A DNA stretch of 64,000 nt from Spirosoma oryzicola (GTDB lineage Bacteria > Bacteroidota > Bacteroidia > Cytophagales > Spirosomataceae), in the NCBI RefSeq assembly GCF_021233055.1, contig NZ_CP089538.1, forward strand, positions 2,062,501-2,126,500. Reading direction: 5' to 3'. The notes below the pieces were generated by a model that had not been told where the DNA came from, did no database searches, and worked only from the letters and a program-made list of their open reading frames with translations. Shown here piece after piece: positions 54,484 to 63,968 of the stretch. Each line of letters begins with the position of its first letter. Position 1 is the first letter of the stretch. The translations under genes were made by a program, and so were the position numbers.

Positions 54484-54675
54484 ACGATTTCGAGTTAATC
54501 GAGTCAAGGACTGCCGAAGATCACCGATCAATTCAAGCAGGATTTGTCTGGCGAAATGGCCTAATACACATAAGATACCGCTTGGGTAACTGAACCCTCG
54601 ATAAATTAGTTAACCTATAATCTGAATTGAATACTACAAGGCGCGTTTGTCGCTTCGCGCCCCTTTACGGCAAGA

Positions 54676-55362
54676 ATGTCTATACTTTCACCTAATCCAA
54701 CCGGCGATCTAGTCTGGCAGACAGCCTGGAAATCACCCATATTTCGCCGGAAGTTTTTCATTGGAATGAGCTGCGTCACTGTATTGCTGCTGGCATTCCC
54801 TTACTTCTTTCAGACAATCGAAAAGCACACGGGCCCCGTTTTACACGACTGGGTGCTCAACCAGCTTCCGCCCAATGATGTCTCGCTGTGGATCTTTCTG
54901 ATCATCTGGGCGACCGCGTTACTGTTGCTGATCCGGGCACGGTTTAGTCCGGCTGTGTTTATGATGTATGTGTATGGCTATCTTATCATTAGCTTGTCCA
55001 GAATGATAAGCATTACGCTTGTTCCGCTCGATCCGCCGGTGGGCCTGATCCCGCTTATCGACCCGCTGAGCAATGCGTTTTACGGCAAGACATACATCAC
55101 CAAAGACCTGTTTTATTCCGGGCACACGTCCAGTATTTTTCTGATGTTTTTGTGCCTGCGCCGAAAGTGGGACCGGTTGTTTGCGTTGATTGGTTCCCTG
55201 ATTGTGGGTACCTTATTGCTGGTGCAGCATGTGCATTATACAATTGACGTACTGGGCGCTTTTGTCTTTACGTATCCGCTCTACAGAGTAGGCAAATGGA
55301 TGGCCCTGAGCGGCTGGAACAATGTCGAGCATCCCGTTGATCAGAAAGCTTCGCCCAGTTGA
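54676..55362 (+). CDS. PAP2-family membrane phosphatase/transferase resembling sphingomyelin synthase
   Basis: 228 residues with about six hydrophobic segments. Residues typical of the PAP2_C/sphingomyelin synthase group are visible: His150 in LFYSGHTSS, and His187 with Asp191 in VHYTIDVLGA. Together they form the expected His-His-Asp triad. The usual PAP2 KX6RP motif is not obvious, which again favours the PAP2_C type. Such enzymes transfer or remove a phosphorylated lipid head group. Many Bacteroidota make sphingolipids, so a sphingo-head-group role is plausible but not shown. Its 3' end overlaps the convergent gene by 22 bases. Confidence 0.8.
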   Translation: MSILSPNPTGDLVWQTAWKSPIFRRKFFIGMSCVTVLLLAFPYFFQTIEKHTGPVLHDWVLNQLPPNDVSLWIFLIIWATALLLLIRARFSPAVFMMYVYGYLIISLSRMISITLVPLDPPVGLIPLIDPLSNAFYGKTYITKDLFYSGHTSSIFLMFLCLRRKWDRLFALIGSLIVGTLLLVQHVHYTIDVLGAFVFTYPLYRVGKWMALSGWNNVEHPVDQKASPS

Positions 55363-56480
55363 AAATAAAGGCCGTGAGACGTGCTTTCGCCAAACCCCCA
55401 ACCATAGTCAACCCGTAGGTTGAGCCGCTCTTTACGGTTCAAGGCTACGCGCAGACCACCTCCGTACGAATACTTAAGCTCCTGCAAGTTCAGATCGCGC
55501 AGCTGATCGCCGACGTTGCCGAGACCAAGGAAGCCTACGGCGCCAATTCGGCCTACAATCGGTACGCGGTATTCCGCCTGTAGAACAAGTTGATTTTTGC
55601 TCCGAAAGCGACCGTCGTAAAAACCCCGCATGCTGTTCGAGCCACCAAAGCTGGCCAGACTTCGGAGCGGAACATTGCCCGCGTTGAATTGCACGTACGC
55701 CTGCACGGCCAGTACCTGTTGGCGATACAGCCGCACAAACCGGCGCAGATCGACGGCGTAAGCCGTATACCGAAATTGTGAACCAAACCAGGGTGAAAAG
55801 TGGTTGAAGAAGACCTGCATCAGCGAGCCCTGATCCGGCGCGAAGGCATTGTTGCGCGTGTCGTACGTTAGGCTGAGACCAGCCCCGGAAATGTAATACG
55901 GATCGCGACCGACCACGTCCAACTGATCGAACAACCCACCGGGCTGATGATCAACGGCCAGCAGGCGCTGATACTCGTAAAGGATACCACCAAAGAAACG
56001 TTCTTTCAGCTTTCGTTGCAGGTGCAGGTAAACGTAGTACTGGCGGAAAGTGTAAGCCTCTTCGTTCTGATCGGGCGCTACTTTTCCTAATCCCCAGAAC
56101 TTGTCGGGAAAGTAACTGTAAGACAATTGGTGATTGAGAATGTACCGCTCACCGGGAAAATAAGTTGTTCCGTTAACAGCCGTGATAAATTGTTTTCGCA
56201 GTGAGTATAAAACCAGCGCCTGCGTGTTAGAGGTTCGGGCGACGGTGTCGAGTCGATTGAAGCGAAACGTAAATGATCCGGCTATGCCAACGGACCAATT
56301 TGTTTCGATTGACCGGGCCACTAATGGTAAAATTAGGGTATGGCGGGTTTCTGCGTCTTTTGCCTTTAGTGCTTGAACCGGTAAAGAAAGGCTGTCAGTT
56401 TGAGCAAATAGAATACCTGAATGAACAGACAACATGCTGACTAACAGCAGTATGGGTATTCTAGTAGTAAATGCAGGCAC
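55341..56480 (-). CDS. BamA/TamA (surface antigen D15) family outer membrane protein
   Basis: 379 residues from GTG 56480, with a signal peptide (about 1-26, ILFAQ). The body is rich in amphipathic strands, and the C-terminal D15-like barrel includes GGSNSMRGFYDGRFRSKNQLVLQAEYR. That sequence is the VRGF-like block of the Omp85 family. It lacks POTRA repeats, being short, so it is a barrel-only member without a known partner. It probably inserts or exports an outer-membrane component; the function is not fixed. Confidence 0.87.
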   Translation of the reverse strand: MPAFTTRIPILLLVSMLSVHSGILFAQTDSLSLPVQALKAKDAETRHTLILPLVARSIETNWSVGIAGSFTFRFNRLDTVARTSNTQALVLYSLRKQFITAVNGTTYFPGERYILNHQLSYSYFPDKFWGLGKVAPDQNEEAYTFRQYYVYLHLQRKLKERFFGGILYEYQRLLAVDHQPGGLFDQLDVVGRDPYYISGAGLSLTYDTRNNAFAPDQGSLMQVFFNHFSPWFGSQFRYTAYAVDLRRFVRLYRQQVLAVQAYVQFNAGNVPLRSLASFGGSNSMRGFYDGRFRSKNQLVLQAEYRVPIVGRIGAVGFLGLGNVGDQLRDLNLQELKYSYGGGLRVALNRKERLNLRVDYGWGFGESTSHGLYFQLGEAF

Positions 56481-56555
56481 GGGTAATGAACGAACCGTTA
56501 ATTAAAGTCAGATTAATTAAATGCCGGCAAAGTAATCGGAAAATTGTAAATTTAG

Positions 56556-56563
56556 TAGATTTG
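56556..56563 (+). promoter_or_regulatory. Candidate -7 promoter element of the dioxygenase gene
   Basis: TAGATTTG fits TAnnTTTG, 94 bases upstream of the ATG. It is a weak call because no matching -33 element was seen. Confidence 0.35.
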
Positions 56564-56657
56564 GGCTTTAATAAACCATTAAGGTTGTGTCTGTCTGACA
56601 GTGCGTGACCACCGGTTGGAACCTAAAACGGAGACTCCGAGTTTGTAAACCACCGAT

Positions 56658-57473
56658 ATGAGCAAAATCGATTTACCGCCCTTTACGCTGGGCGAAACCA
56701 TTACCCCAGAACAACGTCAGTTTTTTAATAAGCATGGCGTGATCGTTTTTCGTAATTTCATTCATCCTGAAACGGTCAAATTATTCATCAGTGAAGTTGA
56801 ACGCATCGAGAAGGAGTGGCTGGCCGAAGGCCGTGACAAAGTCAACGGAGTACCGTTGAAATTTGGTCAGGATGAAGCCGGTAACTCGATGATTCAGCGG
56901 ATGTGCTTCCTCTCGCAGCACAGCACCGCGCTTCACGAATTTTTGCAGGACCCGCGTCTGCAAGCCGTCGTGGATCTGTTGCAGCCTTACGAGGGCCGCA
57001 TTGCCGAAATTGAAAAAGACGGCCTTATCCTCAATCACTACGTTCGTACGCCGAACAGTAAGTTCTCGCAAATGGGTTGGCATACCGATAGCCCCCGCGA
57101 CATCTTCTTGGGTCAGCGGATCATGCCGATGCTGAACGTAGGGATTCACCTGAACGCTACACCTTACGAAAATGGTGGGTTACGCGTTATTCCAGGTACG
57201 CACAAGCAGGGCATTCTTAAAATGCTCTTCCGCAAAAAGTACTTCGTGGACAACGAACCGGACAAGCAGGAAATCGGCTTCGACATAAACGCTGGTGATC
57301 TGAGCGTCCATGATGGCCGTCTCTGGCACCGGGCGCAGCAGTCGCCCCACGTTGGTGAAGCGAGTCGTCGTCGTGTTATGTACGTACCGGTTGTGACGGG
57401 CAAATACATGCCTAAAAATGAGCACAGCAAAACGCCATTTTACCACCGGTTTATCTCCAAAGTAAATATTTAA
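56658..57473 (+). CDS. Phytanoyl-CoA dioxygenase family Fe(II)/2-oxoglutarate enzyme
   Basis: 271 residues. The double-stranded beta-helix core contains the facial triad His142 and Asp144 (WHTDSPRD) and His224 (LWHRAQQS). Arg237-Arg239 (EASRRRV) would bind 2-oxoglutarate. RVIPGTHKQG is typical of the family. It hydroxylates an unknown small molecule or lipid. It precedes an SDR gene after a hairpin-containing gap. Confidence 0.92.
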   Translation: MSKIDLPPFTLGETITPEQRQFFNKHGVIVFRNFIHPETVKLFISEVERIEKEWLAEGRDKVNGVPLKFGQDEAGNSMIQRMCFLSQHSTALHEFLQDPRLQAVVDLLQPYEGRIAEIEKDGLILNHYVRTPNSKFSQMGWHTDSPRDIFLGQRIMPMLNVGIHLNATPYENGGLRVIPGTHKQGILKMLFRKKYFVDNEPDKQEIGFDINAGDLSVHDGRLWHRAQQSPHVGEASRRRVMYVPVVTGKYMPKNEHSKTPFYHRFISKVNI

Positions 57474-57477
57474 GTCT

Positions 57478-57579
57478 TTAACGGTCTGGTGTAGCGATTG
57501 TTAGTCTCCAGTTTTTAGTTGCTCCTAGCGGCAACTTGCGCTAAAACTGAAGACTAAGACTCCCTCACCGGACCGTTAA
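57478..57579. repeat. Long imperfect hairpin between the dioxygenase and SDR genes
   Basis: TTAACGGTCTGGTG (57478-57491) pairs with 57566-57579. An inner, partly mismatched stem (about 57500-57523 with about 57530-57560) continues towards a TCCTAGC loop. The whole fills the intergenic region, with no T-run after it. Confidence 0.75.
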
Positions 57580-57596
57580 TCGTTAAAGACGGATTT

Positions 57597-58370
57597 ATGG
57601 CTTACGCCCTCATTACGGGAGCCAGTAAAGGCATTGGTCTGGCGATTGCCGAAGAACTGGCTCGTCGTAAATATGATCTGCTACTGGTTGCCCGTTCGAA
57701 ATCGCTCTTGCAGGATATTGCGCAGCGGCTGGCAACGTCCCACCGGATTAAGACTGATTTTTTTGCCGCTGATCTGGCCCAAGCCGGAGCCGCTCAACAA
57801 GTATTAGACTGGTGCCAGACGAAGAATTACCCAGTTCGGTTTCTGGTCAACAATGCGGGCTACGGATTAAGCGGACCGTTTGAGAAACACGCGCTGGCTG
57901 AGCATATCGACATGATGCAGGTAAACATGATGACGCTTGTGGAGTTGACCTACCTGTTTCTGCCGCAACTTCGTCAGCAGTCCAAAGCCTATATTCTGAA
58001 TATCGGTAGTTCAGCTGCTTATCAGGCAATCCCCAAACTGAGTTTGTATTCCGCTTCCAAAGCGTTTGTCCTTCAGTTTAGCCGCGGACTTCGGCAGGAA
58101 TTGAAATCCTCGTCGGTTTCGGTGACCTGCGTTTGCCCTGGCTCTACCGACACCGGTTTCGTTGACCGGGCGCAAATCGGAGACAAAGGCCGGAAAGCCG
58201 CACAACGGGTTAACATGACGCCCGAAGAGGTAGCGCTTCAAGCCGTGGACGCTACACTAGCCGGTAAGGCCGAAGTGGTTACGGGGGTACTCAACCAGCT
58301 TGGTAAACTGATGGCCTGGTTGTTGCCGAAAGGTATTGTCGAGAAAACCGCCGGAAGCATCTACGACTAA
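57597..58370 (+). CDS. Short-chain dehydrogenase/reductase
   Basis: 257 residues. The NAD(P) motif TGASKGIG is at 7-14, NNAG at 85-88, and the catalytic Ser139, Tyr151 and Lys155 (YSASK) are present. Arg at VARS (33) suggests a preference for NADPH. The classical SDR subgroup resembles DltE/YqjQ-like oxidoreductases; the substrate is unknown. A terminator follows. Confidence 0.92.
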   Translation: MAYALITGASKGIGLAIAEELARRKYDLLLVARSKSLLQDIAQRLATSHRIKTDFFAADLAQAGAAQQVLDWCQTKNYPVRFLVNNAGYGLSGPFEKHALAEHIDMMQVNMMTLVELTYLFLPQLRQQSKAYILNIGSSAAYQAIPKLSLYSASKAFVLQFSRGLRQELKSSSVSVTCVCPGSTDTGFVDRAQIGDKGRKAAQRVNMTPEEVALQAVDATLAGKAEVVTGVLNQLGKLMAWLLPKGIVEKTAGSIYD

Positions 58371-58431
58371 AGAATGAAGCCAGTTTTACAGATCGTTACG
58401 TAAATGGGCTAACCAATTGAACGATCATCAC

Positions 58432-58480
58432 GAAGCGGAAGCTGTAACGGTCCTGTTGCAGTTTCCGCTTCCGGCTTTTT
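58432..58480 (+). terminator. Intrinsic terminator after the SDR gene
   Basis: A nearly continuous 17-bp stem (GAAGCGGAAGCTGTAAC with GTTGCAGTTTCCGCTTC, including wobble pairs) is followed by CGGCTTTTT. It lies 61 bases after the stop. Confidence 0.88.
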
Positions 58481-58619
58481 GCCCAATGGCACTTTATTTG
58501 CGTTACAACAGTTATAAAAATACAACTTTCATTCAGACGTTGGCCGTTGGAAGCGGGGCTGTCGGTTCAGCCAAAACAGCTTACCTTCAAACATCCGGCA
58601 TTCGACGTCCAGCCAATAC

Positions 58620-59978
58620 ATGCAATTTTCCGATTTAAATTTAATTGACCCCATCCTGAAGGCGCTCGCCGAAGAAGGATACTCGAATCCAACGCCTATT
58701 CAGCAGCAAGCTATTCCTGTTTTACTGAGTCGCCGGGATTTATTGGGATGTGCTCAGACCGGTACGGGTAAAACGGCCGCTTTTGCGATTCCTATCTTAC
58801 AACTGCTTAACGAAGAACGGAGTAAGAACCCGACGGGCCCCCGGCGGATCAAAACGCTTGTGCTGACACCCACGCGTGAGCTAGCCATTCAGATTGACGA
58901 GAGCTTTGCTGCCTACGGGCGTTACCTGAATCTGCGGCATACGGTTATCTTCGGGGGCGTCTCACAACATAGTCAGGTCAACACGATTCGAAATGGCATC
59001 GATGTACTAGTCGCAACGCCCGGCCGACTCCTTGATTTGATGAATCAAGGCATTATCTCGCTGCGGGATGTTCAGTTTTTCGTGCTCGACGAAGCCGACC
59101 GGATGCTGGATATGGGCTTTATCCACGATGTGAAAAAAGTTATCGCTCGTTTACCGGAGCGTCGGCAGTCGCTGTTTTTTTCGGCAACGATGCCACCCGA
59201 TGTGGCTAAATTAGCCGATACCATTCTGAACAAACCGGCTAAAGTTGAGGTGACGCCTGTTTCGTCAACGGCGGATACGATTCAGCAGGCCGTTTACTTC
59301 GTGGGACGGGAAAACAAGCGCAAGCTGCTGGTTCACGTGCTCAACGACAACCGGATTGCTTCAGCGCTTGTGTTTGCCCGTACCAAGCACGGAGCTGACA
59401 AAGTAGCCAAAGACTTGCTCAAGGCTGGTATTCAGGCCGAAGCCATTCACGGCAACAAGTCACAAAACGCTCGTCAGCGCGCCCTGACAAATTTCAAAAG
59501 TCGTCAGACACGCGTGCTGGTGGCTACCGATATTGCGGCTCGTGGTATCGATGTAGACGAACTATCGCACGTTATTAATTACGAACTTCCGAATATTCCC
59601 GAAACGTACGTCCATCGCATTGGTCGGACGGGCCGCGCGGGAAATGATGGCATTGCGCTGTCGTTCTGCGATGAAGAGGAAACGGACTTTTTGAAAGATA
59701 TTCATAAGCTGATCGGTAAGCGCGTACCGGTTGTGGAAGATCATCCGTACGTGCTCGACGTAGCAACGGCGGCTGTTACGCCCGCCCAGCCCCGGCAGGC
59801 ACAAGGCCGAAACGGGAATGCCAATCGAGGAGGTGGTGGCGGTAAGAGCCGCCCGAACGGTCCATCGAACAACAACTCGTTCCGGCGGGGGAGGAGCGAT
59901 ACCAAGAGCGCTCCGAACACGGGTGGCAGAAGCGGCAACAACCGTCGGTTTGGGAACTCCCGCTCTGAGCAAAACTAA
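58620..59978 (+). CDS. DEAD-box RNA helicase, RhlE type
   Basis: 452 residues. The Q-motif is near residues 3-28, motif I AQTGTGKT is at 45-52, DEAD is at 157-160, SAT lies near 188, and the C-terminal helicase domain follows with HRIGRTGR. A tail of about 75 residues (from about 378) is rich in Gly, Arg, Asn and Ser and probably binds RNA. It unwinds RNA, perhaps in ribosome assembly or RNA turnover. A good terminator follows. Confidence 0.95.
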   Translation: MQFSDLNLIDPILKALAEEGYSNPTPIQQQAIPVLLSRRDLLGCAQTGTGKTAAFAIPILQLLNEERSKNPTGPRRIKTLVLTPTRELAIQIDESFAAYGRYLNLRHTVIFGGVSQHSQVNTIRNGIDVLVATPGRLLDLMNQGIISLRDVQFFVLDEADRMLDMGFIHDVKKVIARLPERRQSLFFSATMPPDVAKLADTILNKPAKVEVTPVSSTADTIQQAVYFVGRENKRKLLVHVLNDNRIASALVFARTKHGADKVAKDLLKAGIQAEAIHGNKSQNARQRALTNFKSRQTRVLVATDIAARGIDVDELSHVINYELPNIPETYVHRIGRTGRAGNDGIALSFCDEEETDFLKDIHKLIGKRVPVVEDHPYVLDVATAAVTPAQPRQAQGRNGNANRGGGGGKSRPNGPSNNNSFRRGRSDTKSAPNTGGRSGNNRRFGNSRSEQN

Positions 59979-60003
59979 TCGATTACAAGTAAGCTACCTG
60001 TTT

Positions 60004-60040
60004 ACTAGCGACTCGTTATGAGTCGCTAGTTTTGTTTTTA
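60004..60040 (+). terminator. Intrinsic terminator of the helicase gene
   Basis: The perfect 11-bp stem ACTAGCGACTC / GAGTCGCTAGT has a 5-base loop and is followed by TTTTGTTTTT. It lies 25 bases after the stop. Confidence 0.93.
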
Positions 60041-60206
60041 GACTAAGTAAGTATACTCGTTCGTCTAAGTAGAGTAGTTGGCTAAGACAATGGCAGAGAG
60101 CCACAGTATCAGCCTGAAGCAGCAATCGATGTATACCTTTTTTAGGTATAAATACTACATAAACAAGAATAATTGGACACCCTATCTGTAATTAATCTAA
60201 ATAAAC

Positions 60207-60214
60207 TACTTTTG
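60207..60214 (+). promoter_or_regulatory. Candidate -7 promoter element of the siderophore receptor
   Basis: TACTTTTG matches TAnnTTTG, 34 bases before the ATG at 60249. A TTGG upstream is too far away to be a normal -33 box. No Fur box was recognised with confidence. Confidence 0.45.
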
Positions 60215-60248
60215 GGCTCTTGCAGAATACCACCAATCATTCTAATTA

Positions 60249-62723
60249 ATGAAAATCTCGTTTACTTGTTTACTTATCCTAAGCAGTTGTCTGTGTTTTG
60301 CGCAGACAGGACTGATAAAAGGCCGGGTTTCTAATGAAAGCGGTGACCCAGTTGAAGCAATTAACATCATTTTAAAAGGTACAGGCAAAGGAACAACTAC
60401 ATCCGCATCCGGTGAATTTACGTTTTCAGGCTTAGCCGCAGGATCGTACCAACTTGTCGCGACCGGCGTTGGCTACCAAACGCTTGGCCGTACAATATCG
60501 CTGGCAGAACAGCAAACCGTAACGCTAAACCTGACCGTTCAGGAAGCTATGCAGGAGTTGCAAACCGTTGAAATTGTGGGCCGTCGCGAAACGACGTACA
60601 AGAACGACATCTCATTTATTGCCAGCAAAACGGCTACTCCATTGAAAGACGTACCGCAGGCCGTGAGTTATGTCACCAAGGAAGTGCTACGCGATCAGGG
60701 CGCTTTCACTATGGGCGATGCCGTGAAAAATATGAGCGGTGTGAACCAGTTTACGTTCTACGACGACCTGACGATTCGTGGTTTTCGCATGAACGGCGGT
60801 AGCACTACCCAACTCTTTAACGGACTCCGCACCTTTTCGGGATTCTGGAAACAGCCACCCGTCAACTACCTGGAGCGTGTCGAAGTAGTCAAAGGCGCTG
60901 CTTCGGCCCTGTACGGCAATTCGTCGCCGGGGGGGACGATCAACCGGGTCACGAAAAAACCGCTGACGACTCCGCAGAAATCGCTTCTGTTCACGACGGG
61001 CAGCTTCAACACCATGCGTGTGCTGGCCGACTTCACCGGTCCGATGAACGAAAGCAAAACGCTCTTGTACCGCCTGAATCTGGGTTACGTGAACGCGCAG
61101 TCATTCCGAAATCTTCAGTTCGACAAAAACATCATTATTGCGCCCTCGGTGTCATTCCTGCCGACCACCAAAACCCGCATCAACTTTGACCTGGTTTACA
61201 ACAAGTCGAACAGCCGACTTGACCGGGGGCAGTCTGTAAAAGGAAACGATTTGTATTCCAGCTCAACGGCTACGTCGCTCAACGCCGTCAACGATTACCT
61301 GAACGAAGAAACCTATCTGATCACGACCTCGCTGAACCATCAATTTAGTGCCAATACGTCGTTCAACATGGCTTATCTTCGTACGGGCTACACGGAAGAT
61401 TTGCTGGAACACCGGAGCAGCAACGTCAACGCCATCGATTCGGCGGGGAAAGCCATTGACAACCTGGTAGCCCGGCAGGTTTTTGTGCGGCAGACCAAAT
61501 CATTCATGGACAATGTCTCGCTGTTCCTGAACCATAACTTCCGTACGGGTCGGGCGGAGCATAAATTTGTTGTTGGCTATGATTATATCCAGTCGACAAC
61601 GCCTAAAGGGTCAGGGCAGCAAACCGCCAACGGATATTTGCTGAAGGCCGGTGGAGCCGCAGCGTACAATGCAAAACGTCCGGACCTGTATCAGTTTTAC
61701 AACTATACGGCCAACGGCGTTACGCGGAGCATTCCGAAACCAAACGTATCACATTACGACCTGACGCTTCAGAATAACCAACTGGAAGATCCTACCAAGT
61801 ACATCTACAATGTCACGACCAATGCGTCAACTACGCCCGTTTTCTACTCCTTGCACGGTATTTATTTGCAGGAACAGGTAAAGATTGATCGGTTGCAAAT
61901 TCTGCTCGGTCTTCGCTATGACACGTACATTGACAAAAAAGGCTATACCACCAGCACCGAAAGCAATGTTACGCAGCACGCCTTTTTACCACGGATCGGG
62001 GCGGTATACAGCGTAACGAAAAACGTAAATCTGTACGGAACCTACACGACTGGTTATAACCCGCAGGATGCTACGGTGCAAAGCGATCCGTTGTCGGGCG
62101 GTCCGTTTGACCCGATCCGAAGCACGTTGAAGGAAGTTGGGTTAAAAAGCGAATGGCTGGACGGACGACTAACCGCTAACCTGTCCGTATACGACATAAC
62201 TCAAACGAATACGCTTTATTCGGCCAATGCCGCCGATAACCCAAACCTGATGATCCAGATTGGACAGGAGCGGGCAAAAGGGGTAGAGGTTGACGTAACG
62301 GGCAATATCCTTCCCAACTGGAGTCTGATCGCTACCTACAGTCGCAATGACGCCAAGATTACGGATGCGGGTTCGCGAGCGGCCGATCAGGTTCTGGTGA
62401 ATATGCAGAAACCGAATGCGCCCAAAGAGCAAGGCAGCTTATGGACCAAATACACGTTCGTATCGGCTGGGCTGAACGGATTGGGTATTGGTTTGGGCGG
62501 TAATTTTGTGACAGAACGTAACTTGTCACTGAACAATACACAGACCATTCCAGGCTATACGCTTCTGAACGCGGCTGTTTATTACAAGATCGATAAGTTT
62601 CAGTTTCAGGTGAATCTAAACAATCTGGCTAATAAGACCTACTGGGTGGGTGGATACGACTATTTGCGGTTGTTTCCGGGTACACCCCGTAACTTTATGG
62701 CTACTGTTTCCTATACATTCTAG
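60249..62723 (+). CDS. TonB-dependent siderophore receptor
   Basis: 824 residues with signal peptide (about 1-19). A carboxypeptidase-regulatory-like domain (about 22-98) is followed by the TonB box-like segment and a plug (about 120-235, including LKDVPQAVSYVTKEVL and RGFRMNGG). The FhuA/FpvA-type barrel ends in the C-terminal VSYTF. It takes up ferric siderophore or a similar chelate using TonB energy. The PepSY protein 30 bases downstream is the usual partner for reductive iron release, so the two are probably an operon. Confidence 0.94.
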   Translation: MKISFTCLLILSSCLCFAQTGLIKGRVSNESGDPVEAINIILKGTGKGTTTSASGEFTFSGLAAGSYQLVATGVGYQTLGRTISLAEQQTVTLNLTVQEAMQELQTVEIVGRRETTYKNDISFIASKTATPLKDVPQAVSYVTKEVLRDQGAFTMGDAVKNMSGVNQFTFYDDLTIRGFRMNGGSTTQLFNGLRTFSGFWKQPPVNYLERVEVVKGAASALYGNSSPGGTINRVTKKPLTTPQKSLLFTTGSFNTMRVLADFTGPMNESKTLLYRLNLGYVNAQSFRNLQFDKNIIIAPSVSFLPTTKTRINFDLVYNKSNSRLDRGQSVKGNDLYSSSTATSLNAVNDYLNEETYLITTSLNHQFSANTSFNMAYLRTGYTEDLLEHRSSNVNAIDSAGKAIDNLVARQVFVRQTKSFMDNVSLFLNHNFRTGRAEHKFVVGYDYIQSTTPKGSGQQTANGYLLKAGGAAAYNAKRPDLYQFYNYTANGVTRSIPKPNVSHYDLTLQNNQLEDPTKYIYNVTTNASTTPVFYSLHGIYLQEQVKIDRLQILLGLRYDTYIDKKGYTTSTESNVTQHAFLPRIGAVYSVTKNVNLYGTYTTGYNPQDATVQSDPLSGGPFDPIRSTLKEVGLKSEWLDGRLTANLSVYDITQTNTLYSANAADNPNLMIQIGQERAKGVEVDVTGNILPNWSLIATYSRNDAKITDAGSRAADQVLVNMQKPNAPKEQGSLWTKYTFVSAGLNGLGIGLGGNFVTERNLSLNNTQTIPGYTLLNAAVYYKIDKFQFQVNLNNLANKTYWVGGYDYLRLFPGTPRNFMATVSYTF

Positions 62724-62753
62724 TGGCTTAAAAACAGATCAACTCTATAGCTG

Positions 62754-63968
62754 GTGACGGTGAGAACAACAGGGAAAAACATCGCAGCAAAACTACATTT
62801 ATGGCTGGGGCTTGGCTCCGGCCTTGTGGTTTTTATCGTGGCGCTTACGGGGTCGCTACTCGTTTTCGAAAAGGAGCTGGAGCCAATCATCGATGCCCGG
62901 TTTCATACCATCGTGCCACCCGATAATGCGCAACGGGTACCCCTCGACGAGTTGGTGACAACGGCAACCACCCAGTTTCCCGGCAAAAAATTAAGCCGCG
63001 TTGTTATCGAGCCGCACCCCGACCGCACCGTTGTGGTTGAACTTCAGCAAAGCAAAAAAGCAAAAGATATACTGGCTGTCGCCCTTGATCCGTATACGGG
63101 TAAAGTCGTGGAGGCAAGGCAGGAGCAGGACGCCTTTTTTTCGGTTGTGCTGCGGCTGCACCGGTACCTCTGTTTGGGTGACACGGGAAAGATCATCACC
63201 GGTATTTCGTGCGTTTCGTTCCTGATCATTATGATTAGCGGCTTAGTGCTCTGGTGGCCGAATCGCAAAAACGCGAAACAGCGCTTTACGGTAAAATGGG
63301 GTGCTTCGTTCAAACGGCTCAATTGGGATTTGCACGCCATTTTCGGTTTCTACGTACTCCCGTTTGTTTTTCTGATCGCGTCGACGGGGTTGATCTGGAG
63401 TTACAAATGGGTCAACAACCTGCTTTTCTACGCCTTTGACGGTAAACCGCAGACTAAGCGGGAAGCCCCCGCAAATCAGTCGTCAGTCTCGTTGAAAAGT
63501 GCGGATCTTCTGGAGGAAATGTACGCAGAAACGAATAGACTTTTACCCCATTCCGGAGCCATTACGTTCGCGTTTCCGGAAACCGACAGTCTGGCCGTAA
63601 CGGTATCAAAACGGAATGAAGAAGCAGCCATCGATAATATTGTTGACTTCCTGTATTTTGACAATGCAACCGGCGATCTGATCAAAAAACGGTTGTACGA
63701 CGGCGAAACCCGGGGCTTTAAAGCGCGTAGGATTATTTTCCCGATTCACACGGGCAGTATGCTTGGCTGGCCTACCAAGATCATTGCGCTCATTGTGGCG
63801 CTGATAACCGCCAGTTTACCCATCACGGGCTTTCTTATCTGGTGGGGACGGGGCAGGAAAAAGAGCGGGACTGTCAGGCAACGAAGCGTCGACAGAGCCT
63901 TGCCCAAACAACCGCAGCACAATCGTTCGGTTGTCGTAGCCGCATCGAACAAGCTGAGCGAAGGCTAA
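62754..63968 (+). CDS. PepSY-associated membrane protein, iron-related
   Basis: 404 residues from GTG 62754; a GTG six bases later is also possible. Hydrophobic segments lie at about 17-38, 140-165, 185-210 and 335-360, with a PepSY region between the first and second. His in LHLWLGLGSG (membrane helix 1) and HRYLCLGDTGK are conserved in this family and may bind haem. Family members sit next to siderophore receptors and act as putative inner-membrane reductases for iron release. The end of the gene is complete, with a basic tail. Confidence 0.92.
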   Translation: MTVRTTGKNIAAKLHLWLGLGSGLVVFIVALTGSLLVFEKELEPIIDARFHTIVPPDNAQRVPLDELVTTATTQFPGKKLSRVVIEPHPDRTVVVELQQSKKAKDILAVALDPYTGKVVEARQEQDAFFSVVLRLHRYLCLGDTGKIITGISCVSFLIIMISGLVLWWPNRKNAKQRFTVKWGASFKRLNWDLHAIFGFYVLPFVFLIASTGLIWSYKWVNNLLFYAFDGKPQTKREAPANQSSVSLKSADLLEEMYAETNRLLPHSGAITFAFPETDSLAVTVSKRNEEAAIDNIVDFLYFDNATGDLIKKRLYDGETRGFKARRIIFPIHTGSMLGWPTKIIALIVALITASLPITGFLIWWGRGRKKSGTVRQRSVDRALPKQPQHNRSVVVAASNKLSEG

